Below, in pieces: positions 27,165 through 38,900 of a stretch of DNA of 64,000 bases. A program made the translations under genes and the position numbers. The DNA is taken from contig CP114490.1 of the NCBI GenBank assembly GCA_027186245.1, forward strand, positions 2,743,001-2,807,000, written 5' to 3'. Numbering within the stretch: position 1 is the stretch's first letter; each line of letters opens with the position of its first letter. The notes beneath the pieces were generated by a model. That model saw nothing but the letters and a program-made list of their open reading frames with translations, did not search any database and was not told the origin of the DNA. The DNA is from Coriaria nepalensis. Taxonomy: Eukaryota > Streptophyta > Magnoliopsida > Cucurbitales > Coriariaceae.

Positions 27165-27605
27165 ATGACACTATTAGCTCTTCAATGTTTCCATTTCTAA
27201 TATACTCCCATTCGACAGAATCACTCATTGAAAGTGCTTCAAAATTAGATAGATTTTGAAGAGCACCAATTTCAACCACTATGCTAGAATTAGCTTTAGC
27301 TCTCAAAATTAAGACCCGTAGATTCGTTAATTGTCCTACTTCTCTCTTGGTAAAACTTCAAGATCAGAATCATGAATGCGAAGTACAGTTAATTTCTTGA
27401 GTCTTCACACACTAGATATATCCCCTAGTACGCATTCATTTTAACATAATGCCTGAAGATTTTCTAGACAATTGAGAGATCGTATCGTCTTGAATTTCAA
27501 CCCACTTATTTGTAAAACAGTAAGCTTGTTCATCCCCATAAAGAAAACAGTAAGCTTGTTTGCGCTGTATGAGAATGGGAATTTTAAGATTAATATTTCA
27601 AGGAA
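27165..27605 (-). pseudogene. Orphan NLR LRR fragment
   Basis: Antisense to the plus strand, this segment aligns by eye to the NLR-A LRR region at about 23,190-23,630, beginning at the equivalent of GCTCTTCAATGTTTGCATTT and ending at ATTAATATTTCAAGG. It has small deletions and a short internal duplication (AACAGTAAGCTTGTT twice), and no open frame. It directly abuts the last SCYL1-like exon, so the junction at about 27,144-27,165 marks a recombination or insertion point. It is a relic of a third A/B-type receptor. Confidence 0.8.
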
Positions 27606-28180
27606 TCACACTTTTGATACCGAAACCTAAACCCTAATTGTGAGAGCTAAAGCTAATTCTAGCTTGAGGAAAAACATAATGCGGATGTTAACGTGAACCA
27701 AAAACCCAATCTGAAAAATAAACAATTTCTTACTTCAACCACACAGTATCAAAACCCAGAAAAAGAAACAACAATTAACCCTTTACTCAGATTTGAACTA
27801 AACAAGTAAAACTCTAATCCACGCAGTTCCCAAACACTAGATATTATTAGATAACATCCAATCAATTCAAATTCACATCTAATTTTCACATAGACCATAT
27901 GAAACCAGTTAGAAGTACTTTAAAAAAAAAAAGCTTGCACCTGAAGAAGGCAAGAACGTCCTCATAAAAATGGTATCTATGATATCGAATAGAAGAACTG
28001 GAAGCCTGCTAGTGTCAGTGAAAAAGGCTGATATGGAGCTCTTGGTTTGACTTTAACCGAGATTTAGCGCCATTCTGTGCGATTTAGGCTTAAAGTAGCA
28101 GAGCTTCTTCTTGGAGGGAAGGGGAAAAATGAGATAGCGGGTCGACCTAGGTCCAAACAACACAGAATCTCGTATTAAAT
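27606..28180. repeat. Partial second copy of the 19.8-20.2 kb segment
   Basis: Matches to the plastid-protein-like gene region include GTGAACCAAAAACCCAATCT (27,690s) versus a near-identical run at about 19,940, and CCTAGGTCCAAACAACA near 28,147 versus 20,158. The flank downstream of NLR-A (AATCTAAATATATATTAGTA near 20,540) likewise recurs downstream of NLR-B near 28,650. So the A/B duplication carried its neighbour along. Confidence 0.65.
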
Positions 28181-28696
28181 GTTAAATACGAACACAGAAT
28201 TCCCAGATCTGTGAGAGGGAGAAAGAACATGATAAAAGTGAGCTTTAGTTCCAATTTAGGAGGACAACTCAACAAGACTGGTAATTAAAGCAAGGAATGA
28301 TGTATAATGTTGTCGGAGTTGCTAGAATGAACAGTTACACATGCATGCTCCCCCCCCCCCTCTTTGATGAACGTATAATCTAATCTTCATCACAACATGA
28401 AAGATAATCTTCATCAGAACTTGAAAGATTATCGAAACATCCGAAGCATCCGAAGAATCTCCGAGTTGGGATAACTTTTTTGTCTCCCTGTTGAGAAACA
28501 ACATTGGAACAAGTAATTGAGGCATACACTATAGGAAAAAGTTGGTCTTCTCTTGTTCCCATTTATATCGAATTATGATGATTAATCCTTCCTTACCTTA
28601 ATTAGTTAAATAGACTAAAATTGTCATCATCAGTAAGAACACACAATAGAAATCTAAATATATGTTAGTAGAATTTAATGATCAAAATTAAATAAA

Positions 28697-31600
28697 TTAC
28701 TGATCAAATATACATACCTTTTTAGGACGAAATTTTAGCAGAAGCATATTATTGAGGCCCTTATTAGATATTCTTGACAACCAGTCATCTAACTCAATAG
28801 AATCGAGTTGTGGCGTTGATAGAGATCCAAGACAAAATATTTTCATATGCGGGCATCCCTTGATGCTCATAGATCTCAAATCTGGCAATTCAAGAGTAGA
28901 TTTACCCATATAGAAACCCCGGAGATTACCTAGATCCTTTAGACGTAGTCTAGCCAAGGAGGGAAAGACAATATGATCATGTGGTTCACATTCATCTCCT
29001 AAATTACCAGCTTGTTCATTTGAAACTACTATTTCTTCCATCATCTCACAATTTGAAATTTGTACATCAATTAGTCGCCTGAATTGTTTAGCTGCACAAG
29101 AAGTGAAGACAAATCTCAAACTACCACAATTGACCACTTCCAACTTATAGAGTTTTGGAAGACCAAAGAGTTCATGATCACCGTCCTTGACCACATTGTC
29201 GTTCCACCATAAATGCTTCAAACTATGTAGATTAGACAATGTCATCTCTTCTAAATGAGGGAACAAGAAAAGTGGTGGCCCTTCAATTGAATGTACTTGT
29301 TCCAACTTGCAGAGGCCATCAATTGTCAAACACTTCAAAGCACCAAATTCAACCTATGAATAGAAAAACCATACTTCTAAACATTTTGACATAGTTCCAT
29401 GTCTATATATATATATATTTATTACTGTTTTTCTTTTTTTCTATCTAAATACTCTTTTATAAGAAATACTGAAAATAATGCAAGACATGATATACCTTCC
29501 GATCAAATAACGGTTGTATGGTATCTTGCTTTAGAGCTTCTTGCGATTGGGAAGCAAATTGGAACATTTTATGATGTTCAAAAAGACTTGTCAGACTCTT
29601 GCAACCAAAAACTCCCAATACCTCCAAATTGTGATACGTTTCTGTATTCCACTCAATCCTTTGTAATTTTGATAAATCCCCCAATATTAACAACTTTAAT
29701 CTTGGACTTGTTGCAAGCACGCGTAGATGTACGGCATCTTCATAAGGGCATTCAGGACCCGCCAGGAGGAATACTTCTACATTATCTGGTAGTGTTATAT
29801 GAGGTCCAATAGTACTTGGGAAACTACCGCACTCTATAACTTCAAATATTCTAAGCTTAGGACACCCACTGAAAAATTCTGAAGAACTTTTCTCTTTCAA
29901 TATAGTCACCTCTAAGGAGGGACTACATTGAACCTGAAAAGTAAAAAATGTAACATACTACTCAATTAGAAATAGATTGAGTTATATATCTAACAATGAA
30001 AATAAAAATTGTGGGATCAAAGAAATACTTGTTCACCAAAGAGGCTTCCTTGCAAAATGAAGTAGGAGTCGAAACATTTGAAATTTGGTAGGACCCAAAG
30101 ATGTATGTGAGTTAACTGAGGAAAGGTAATGATTCCATTCACTTCTACCAATGTCTCTTCTTCACTGTTATATATTATTACTTCTAAATTGTGGCAGAAG
30201 TCTATAGCAAGAGTTTCCATCCTGGAAAGAGTTTTTGCAACAGTGCGCGTGAAGATGTATTGTAGTTGATGACATCCAATTACTGCCAAGTGAGTTAAGT
30301 TACTGAGAGTCACAAGGATGCAATGGAACAATCCTGACTGTCTTTTCTCTTTAAACTTATTCATTTCAAAAGAGGGACAATGAACCTGCATTAATCATTT
30401 GTGACATACTAAAGTAATCAGAATAAGAAAAAGTAATCAACAAAAAAGAAAATTCAAATAAATACCTGTTCACCCAAGAGGCTTTCTTGCACAATGGAGA
30501 ACGAGTCTAAACACTTGAGCTTTGGTAGTTTCTCAAGCCATAACTCACTTAACTGCGTGAACTCCACTTCCATCAATGTCTCTTCTTCACTACGGAATAT
30601 TATTACTTCCAAGTTTTTGCAATCCTCCACTCTGAGACTTCGAAGCTTAGAAAGACTTTTTGCTACCGTACATGTGAAGATGTGTTCCAGTTGATGACAT
30701 TCAACTACTTTCAAATGAGTTAAGTTATTAAGAGTCACAAGGTTGCCATGGAAGATCTCTTTTAAGCTAATAAGATCCCGTAGATATAATTCATGTAATG
30801 GAGGAAATGAGGATTTAACATCCCAATTTTTTGTGCTGGAGATATATTCCACCTCATTACATCTTTCAACTTCGAGCTTCTTCAAAACTCCATCTCCATG
30901 TAAATTAGACGAAAGCAAAATATCGCTTAGCCCGAACATATCCCGATAAGATAAAAACTCGACTTTCTTCATCAGCTTGTTGATTCCAATGCTAGAGAGA
31001 ACAACTTCATGGCACTTCTTAAGAGCTAAAGTTGTAGGATAATCATCGTATCCAGATCTAATACCAATAGATATATGGAATCTAGAAAACTTTTCGAATG
31101 GAAGTTGAGGAGGCAATATTGGTGGGACATATGACGGGACATACGGTATGTAAATCTCTAAGATTTTCAAGTGAGACAAGGCCATTACCTCTCCAAGGCT
31201 TGGATACTTCCATTCAGAAATGTCTCCTATTAAAAGTGCTTCTAAATTAAATAGACCTTGAAGAGTACATTTAACCACTGTGGAAGTATCTTTCAGCATT
31301 AAGATCCGTAAATTTGTTAATTGACCTACTTCTCTTGGTAGAAACATGAGTTTAGAATCATAAATGGCAAGCACAATTAACTTCTTCAGCCTTCCCACTC
31401 TAGATATATCCTTCAATCTGCATTTACTGAAACATAATACCCGAAGATTTTCTAAACATTCAAGAGATTGTGGTAGCTCCTCAAATTTCATCTCACTCAT
31501 TTGCAAAAAAGTAAGCCTTTTCATCCCCGTAAAGAAATCTCTATGGACTCTACGGGTTTGGTATAATGGGCAGTTTAAGATTAATATTTCAAGTAAGGGA

Positions 31601-32940
31601 CACTCCAATTTATGTGGAAGTTCATCTTCCTGAATACCACTCGGGCAAAAGGAGATGGCTGTCAATTTTGACAATTCTACTCCTTTTAGTCTCGTAAGGA
31701 ACATATGACCATCTTTAGATGCGATTTTTAAGGCTGCATCTCTAACAACTTTGTGCATTTTGACTTCCGCATTCTTTTCTCTTCCCTCCAATAATAAGCA
31801 AGAAGACTTCAAGCTAGAAGCCAGTTTCTCGACTCTTGTTAATGCCGCTTCCGTATCATCTACTTTCTCAAAGAAATTCAAACCCAACCCGTATAACCAT
31901 AACCTTTCTATAGGGATATCATAATCTTCAGGGAATAGAGAACAAAGCAACAATAATCGTTGTGCTTCTTGTGATAAAATCTTAATACTAAACTCTATAG
32001 AAACAAAAACCTTTATATCCAGATCAGACTTCTCTAGTCTATTAGCCGTGTCCTTCCAATGCCACATGTCTTGCCCCCGCAATCCTGCTGCAACAATCGC
32101 AACAGCAAGCGGCAATCCTCCGCATTCTTCAATTATCTGCTTCGCCAAACTGACATTTTCTCGAAAATCATCATAATCCCCAGCCTTGCTAGAGAATAGA
32201 TTCGCAGCTTCATCATTAAGTAGCAGTTCAACTTGAAAGTTCTTCTGACTTCCCATCCCTCGACAAACTTCTAAGTTTCGAGAAGTTAGAATAAATTTGC
32301 AACCTTCGTGTTGAGCTCCATAAGGAACCCCGATATCACGGAACTCGATGCTCTCCCAAATGTCGTCCAATATTATAAGAACTCTTTTATAAGATTGAAG
32401 GTTTTGGAACAAATGATTTGCTCTTCCATCAACGCTCTCATTTTTAAGTTCCAAACCGAGATCGTCGGCAATCTGGCCTTGAATAGCTTTCAAGTTCAGA
32501 TTCCTTGATACAGTCGCCATTACCACCACATCGAAAAGCTTATCCTTGTATGCTTGCTCAGCAACTTTAATGACAAGAGTCGTCTTGCCGATCCCTCCCA
32601 TTCCCCATATTCCAATCACGTTAAATTGATTACCGCTGAGAGCGTCAATGATTTCATTAAAGATTTTCTCCCGAGATTTAAAATGAATAGCATCTACACT
32701 GGATTTCAGCCTGATCGGCGCTGGACGCACACTTTTTCCATGCTCAGTCTGTGATTTCCCGGGATGTGCAAATAGATTACCATAATTATTAATGGTCGTC
32801 GCATAATTCAAGCTGGTCTCTCCACTCATTGAGACTGAACCATGAGTAAAAGCTCCTGGTCCCATCACTACATGAGTCTGCCTTGTTTCTGCAGTTCTTT
32901 CCGGCACTAGGACTTGCTTACCTTTTCTTTCTCTCTCCAT
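28697..32940 (-). CDS. NLR-B: CC-less NB-ARC-LRR receptor, altered MHD motif
   Basis: Tandem paralogue of NLR-A with the same four-exon structure: 32940-30466, 30385-30029, 29933-29496, 29353-28697; 1308 residues and an open frame throughout. The start is the ATG at 32940 (MERERKGKQVLV). The short N-terminus is closely like NLR-A (GSVSMSGETSLNYATTINN). Motifs: P-loop GMGGIGKTT, kinase-2 LIILDDIW, CGGLPLAVAIVA, LCSLFPEDY. The MHD motif reads MHK (VKMHKVVRDAALKIASK), where NLR-A, C and D have MHD. Substitutions of this Asp can make NLRs autoactive or inactive. The protein ends KKVCIFDQ, again just past a donor-like AAG/gtatgt, so a further exon is possible. LRR modules repeat the CHQLQYIFT and NLEVII signatures. 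Confidence 0.87.
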
Positions 32941-35900
32941 CCGATTATCTTGATCTCTGAACAAAAACTGAAAGAGACCAATGAAAGGTTTATATGAACA
33001 CGGGACAAAGAGATGAGAAGAACAAAAGAAAAATCAGATTTAGGAGTTCTGATCAGTTCGTTTTCAGATGAAAGGAATAGAGGTCAAGATGTAGAATGAG
33101 AACAATAGAACGTGACAAGTGATTACTGGAGGAAAGATGGCAGAGTATGATTGGAAGAAACAAATTACAAAAAAAACATACAACTATGATTCCACCGAAC
33201 TATGAAGTCATATGCAGCTCATTATGGGAAAGTGTAGGTAGAGCATAGTGGAATTGTTTATGTCTATCCATATGGAATCTTTGACCAATTAGTACAAAAG
33301 AAAACCCACGATGGTTAAAGTAAAGCTTTCTGTAGGCCCAACCTTTTCGGGATTGCCTAACGTGCCTCCATGTTAAGGGGGGGTTTTAGGCTTGTTCGAG
33401 ATGCCCTTTCTCCAAGCAAGAATTGAGGAGAGAAGCAGAGAGAATTAGAAAGCAATAGTGCTCGGTGGAGTGTGAGCCTTTCCAGTACCATGTGAACATC
33501 GTTATATATTTTATATTCTTAATGAATTTATTAGTGCCAAGTTGTTGGTTGATTAACTCAAATTTAGTCGTATGAAACTTATCTTATGATTAATCTAATG
33601 GTAAAATATTAACATTTGACTTGCTAATACAACATCGGAGCATCTAAAAGCTATGAATCGACTTCTAATCAAAACAAACTTATTGGAATTGATTTGAGGC
33701 AAATAGGGGGGTTAGTAGTGAAGAAGTTATGACAGATTCAAATTCACATGTCTACACCTGTTCTGTTCCATTGTCAAGGGATCTCAAAAAATTGAATTTC
33801 TGTTATTTTCTTAACTGCCAAGCAAATTCGATATCTCATCTGGGACATGTATATAAACCTTTTTGCAAGGTCCAAGTTCCTTCACACAAAAAGCTGTCAA
33901 CTGCAGATATACTTCTGTTGTTTTTTCTGTTTTTGTGGCTAAAGTCTGCTTGGTTTAAGCATCGGTCATTTTAACCCCGATTATTTCGCTTCTTCTCACT
34001 CTCGTCACTTCACAAATTCTCTTCTTTCCCGATTTGAGTAACAAAAACGAGGATCGAGCTCTTACAATGTAGTCACGAAACATGGGATATGTGTTTGTCT
34101 TTGCAATGTACTGAAGGGAGGGAGGAAGTCACGATGAATCTAAACACAATAAGAACTACATTTGGTAGAAAATATGATAGTTGGAGGTTGAACTTCCCTC
34201 CAAAATAAGAGGAATGACTGACAAGTTGTTGGCCTTTATTTTTGGGTGTGGAAAGCAAGTTTCTGACAAAAATTGATTTATCTTATCATTTCGATTATCT
34301 ATAAATAGAAAGATTGAATTAGGCAAAATGGCATTAGTCGATCACTTGATCAATCACTAAGTCATCATCATTCAAGTAGTTAAGCACTCAAGTAATGTTG
34401 ATTCGTCTAACACTTAATTTTCTTTTTGAATTTTTTGGGAATCAATATCTTTCTTTTTTTTTAGATTTGTCCCTAAAAATAATATTAGAGTACTGACTTA
34501 TTACCTATATGAATATCTTAGCTTATCATTTATGAATCTACTTCTTCAAAATTCTTTAAATTCCATCTTGTTTATTCATATTATTAATGTTAGATCTTAA
34601 TTTCTTGCCTTAAGTCTAAATTCAATTTTAATTATTCTCTTAGCATAGTCTTTAAGTTTAATTATCAGTTTAGCATTTCAAGTCTTTTACTTTAACCGGT
34701 ATTCTTTATTCATTCATCTTTTAAACTTTAATAATTCCAATCATTCATTTTTAATTTAATAGCTATTAGTTAAATTCTCTTATTATTAAAAAAGTCAAAA
34801 AAAATAAAATATAAATTATTCTCAGTCTTTTCGTCTATTGTATTAAAAGATAAATTAATTTTTTTATGAACTCGATAATATATTTATTTCATTCAATTAT
34901 TAATTTTTATAATATAAAATTTACTTCAAATTTTTAACATACCCATATTTTTTTATTTAATTTTCACATCACTAATTTTAAAGTCATAAATTTTTATAGG
35001 TGAATTTTCCCGATATGAATAAAAAGATAAATAAATTGATGAAAACATGACTTTCTAGTCTATCTTTATTGAGTCTTATCTTTTTGCTATTTTATTAATG
35101 GCAAGTTGTTGGTTGATTGCATATCAGATGTATCTCTTATGATTAATCTAATGATGAACTATAAAATTGACTTGTCTGCATATGAAAGAATCACTTCCAC
35201 CATCATTTCCATCCCGCTTCATGAGACAAAAGTGGCAAGACAATAGAAGCTACAAGGGCAACCATAGTCCGATCATCACCACTGGCACCTTTGCGACTGG
35301 TTGTTCTGGAACAGGCTCGGGAGCTTCTGTCGGCTTCTCAATGATCTTCGGCTTGGTTCCTATTACCCGTGTGCTTTTTCGGCTTTCCGGTCTTGACCAT
35401 CGGTAACCTACAGACTGGGTTGCTTGGATACTACTAACTCGAGAGCTGCACTGATTTTGGCTCAGCAACATTTGTTTTTGATTTCACGATATTTCTAGAT
35501 CCTATAGCTGCTTCTTTACTTCAGGGTACTCTCTTGGATGAACAACAAATTTTGATCTGCACTCTTTTGATCATCTGACCTTTTTTTTTTCTTTTTTTGT
35601 ACTACAAGTAGTGATCATTACAAGGACATCTAAAGCCATGCATTTACTGTCAAAACCAAATTTTATGCAAATCCCAAAATCTTCAATTCTATAACACCTT
35701 CACGTTCTCCTCCCGAAATAAGCGGGACAAGTTGGTCAGAATTTCATTTTTTAAACATTTGTTTATTGATTTCTGAACGATACAAATCGCAAATAGCTTT
35801 TCTTTCTTTATTATTATTTATTCAGAGACAACAATGGTTTCTGCTCACTGGTTTTAATCCTAAAACACCTTCACCTTTGCTTTCATTCTATTCAGATAAC

Positions 35901-35964
35901 AAGATTGATCACTTCCTCTACTGATTTTCTTGAAATCTTACTAGCACAAGCAAATCACCTGGAA
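32941..35964. other. Intergenic region between divergent NLR-B and NLR-C; no intact gene
   Basis: About 3 kb containing both upstream regions. A direct repeat of about 90 bp (starting AAGTTGTTGGTTGATT) is at about 33,538-33,630 and 35,102-35,185. The stretch 34,430-35,050 is very AT-rich. A 73-codon minus-strand frame at 35,250-35,471 has a Pro/Glu/Val-rich end but no start context or recognisable family. The 140 bp before NLR-C is closely similar to that before NLR-D. Confidence 0.5.
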
Positions 35965-38900
35965 ATGGAAACAAAAGAAATTGAAGCTGTGGTCAGTGAT
36001 GCTAATGGGAAGGGTGAAGCTTCCATGCCAACTACGGCATCCACAACTACTACTGCAAAAACAAGTGTGAATCGTACAGTGATTGGATTTGGTGCTATCG
36101 AAGGTGGTAGTAATTCAGTGAAAGGAGTCGCCAGCGTGACTGTTGGATCGCTCACTGCTAATGGTCCTGTCTATGTCCAAAACGCTCAGACCGATCATGG
36201 AATGGCAGAAAAAATAACTCCTCAGGAGTACATGACTGCAATTATCAGGGACTATGAATCTTTTGAGTCAAGAGAACAGAACATGACTGATGTCATGGAA
36301 GCACTGAAGGATCCTGATATCAGCGTGATTGGAGTGCACGGAATGCCTGGGGTGGGTAAAACCATGCTTGCAGAAAAAGCTATGGAACAAGCAATAAACG
36401 GCAAGTTATTTGATGAGGTGGCTATGGCAACTGTGAGCCAAAATCAAGACTTTCGACACATCCAAGCACAGATTGCTTATCCGTTGAATTTGAAATTCAA
36501 TGAGGAAATTCTTGAGGGAAGAGCAGTTAGCCTGCATAAGAGGTTAGATGGTAAGAAGATCCTCCTTATTCTAGATGATATATGGGATAAGCTTGATTTG
36601 AAAAAAGTAGGAATACCTTCGACTGGCCGGCAAAGCAAACTTAAGATTCTTATTACAAGCCGATATAGACATGTGTTATCAGACAAAATGAACACTAACA
36701 AGAACATTGAGATTGGACTTTTGTCAAAAGATGAACCATGGAGGTTTTTCAGCAAGATAGTGGGCGAAGCAATGGCTAAAGCTCCTTACATGGAACAGAT
36801 CGGGAGAGACGTGGTGAAGGAGTGTGCTGGGTTGCCGATGGCGCTTGCTATAGTTGCAAATGTGTTGAAGAACAAAGAAGAGGCCATTTGGAGACATGCT
36901 TTGGAAGTACTAAAAAATCCTGCAGAAGAGGACCTTCAGGAAGTGAACAAAGAAGTGTATCATGCCATAAAGTTGTGTTATGATTTCTTGCAAGCAGAAG
37001 CTCAATCCTTGTTCTTGCTTTGCAGTGTGTTTCCTGAAGATTATAATATCGACAAGGAAGAGTTGTTCATGTATGGTAAAGGTATGGGGCTATTACTTTC
37101 AAAGGGTACTCTGGCTAGGGGAAGGGACAATGTAGTTAAATTGGTTGATGATCTTAAAAGTGCTTGTTTGCTATTGGAATCGGGGAGGGATGGTCGTCAT
37201 GTGAAAATGCATGATGTTGTTCGGGATGTTGCCATACGCATTGCATCCAAAGATAAAGGAAGACATCTACTGAGTCATGGGCATGGATTGAAAATGTGGC
37301 CAGCCGGAGACACTCATGGGAGTTATACTGCTATTTTTATGGATTGCGGAAATTTTGAACAGGTCCTACCCGAAAAGTTGAAGTTTCCAAAGCTCGAGAT
37401 CTTACTTCTGAGAAAATCCTACTTAGAAATTAAAGTTTCAGATACTTTCCTCGAAGATATGAAAGAGCTCAAAGTTTTGCACCTGGAGAAGATCCATATT
37501 TCATCACCATTCAGTTCCTTGAAAAACCTTCAAACATTAGGTCTACAAGAGTGCAGATTGGAGAATGTGGGCATAGTTGGAGAGCTAAGCAATCTTGAAA
37601 TCCTCAGTTTTAAGGGATCTGACATCAAAGAGTTATCTAATGTTTTAAGCAAGTTGACTCAGCTTAAGATGTTAGACTTGACAGATTGCTCGGGGCTCAA
37701 GGTGATTCCGCCTAACTTGATTTCAAGTTTGCCAAATCTAGAAGAGTTGTATATGGAGAACAGTTTTATTGGATGGGAGGGAGAAAGGACTGACAATGAA
37801 AGAAAGAACGCTAGTCTTTCTGAGCTTATTGATTTACCACTAACTACTCTATATATAAGTATACCAAATGCAAATATTTTGCCAAGACATTTGTTTTCAG
37901 GAGAGTTAAAAAAATATAGAATCGTTATAGGGAGGGAATGGAGCTCAAGCAAATCTACAAATGGGGCTCAAAGAGCGCTCGAAGTGAAGGCAAATTCAAG
38001 CATGTTTTTGGAAGATGGGGTCAAGCTTCTAGTAAAGAATTCCAAAGAGCTGTGGTTAACAGAAATAGAGGCTTTAGAGAACATTCGTTCTGCACTAAGC
38101 AGTAGTACAAGTTTAAGGAAGCTCTCTATTGAAGATTGTCAAGTAGCAGTCGACAGTGTGATAGCTCCTTCTTCATCCCAAGAGAGATTACAGCCACTAT
38201 TTGATGAACAGGTACACTCAAATAACTTCTCTTTCTTGGCTGAAAAAAAAAAAAAAGATGAAGAATATGAAGAAAACTTGTCTTTTATTTATTTATTCTA
38301 GGCATTTGAAGAACATCTAATATCACAAAGTTGCAATTGTTGTTGATTTAACTTATATGACAATTTATAGGTTGCCTTAACTAGCTTGGAGACACTAGAA
38401 ATTCTGAACACAAACAAGTTTGAGATCTTATTGAATAAATGGCAGCTCCCTAAGACATTCCCCATGCTTCGCGAGATAAGAATTCTTGGCTGCAACGACC
38501 TTAAGAGGATGTTCCCTTCAAACACATGGAGAGTGCTTCAGCACCTAGAGGAATTGGAGATAAAAGAGTGCCAGTTACTAGAAGAGATATTTGACCCTTT
38601 TGGATCTGAAGAAAAAGCAGGTGATGTAATGTTCATCAAATTGAAACGTTTGGTATTGGTGGATCTACCAAAATTGAAGAAAGTTTGGAGCAAGGAAGAA
38701 GGATTGGAGACAACAACAATACACTTGGGGTTCCCTGCATTAACATTTTTAGGTCTAATAAAGTTGCCATGTCTTGAAGCTTTGTGTGCAGGAATACACA
38801 CTTCTGAATGGCTGTCATTAGATAGGTTGGAAGTGCATTGTTGTGGCAGCTTAAATAGTCTCAATTTCACTTCAGTAACCTCAAGAGTTGTATTAAGTGG

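Noticed and set aside
35250..35471. 73-codon minus-strand frame with Pro/Glu/Val-rich end
   Set aside because: No start context, splice partner or recognised family; possibly a gene relic but not supportable.
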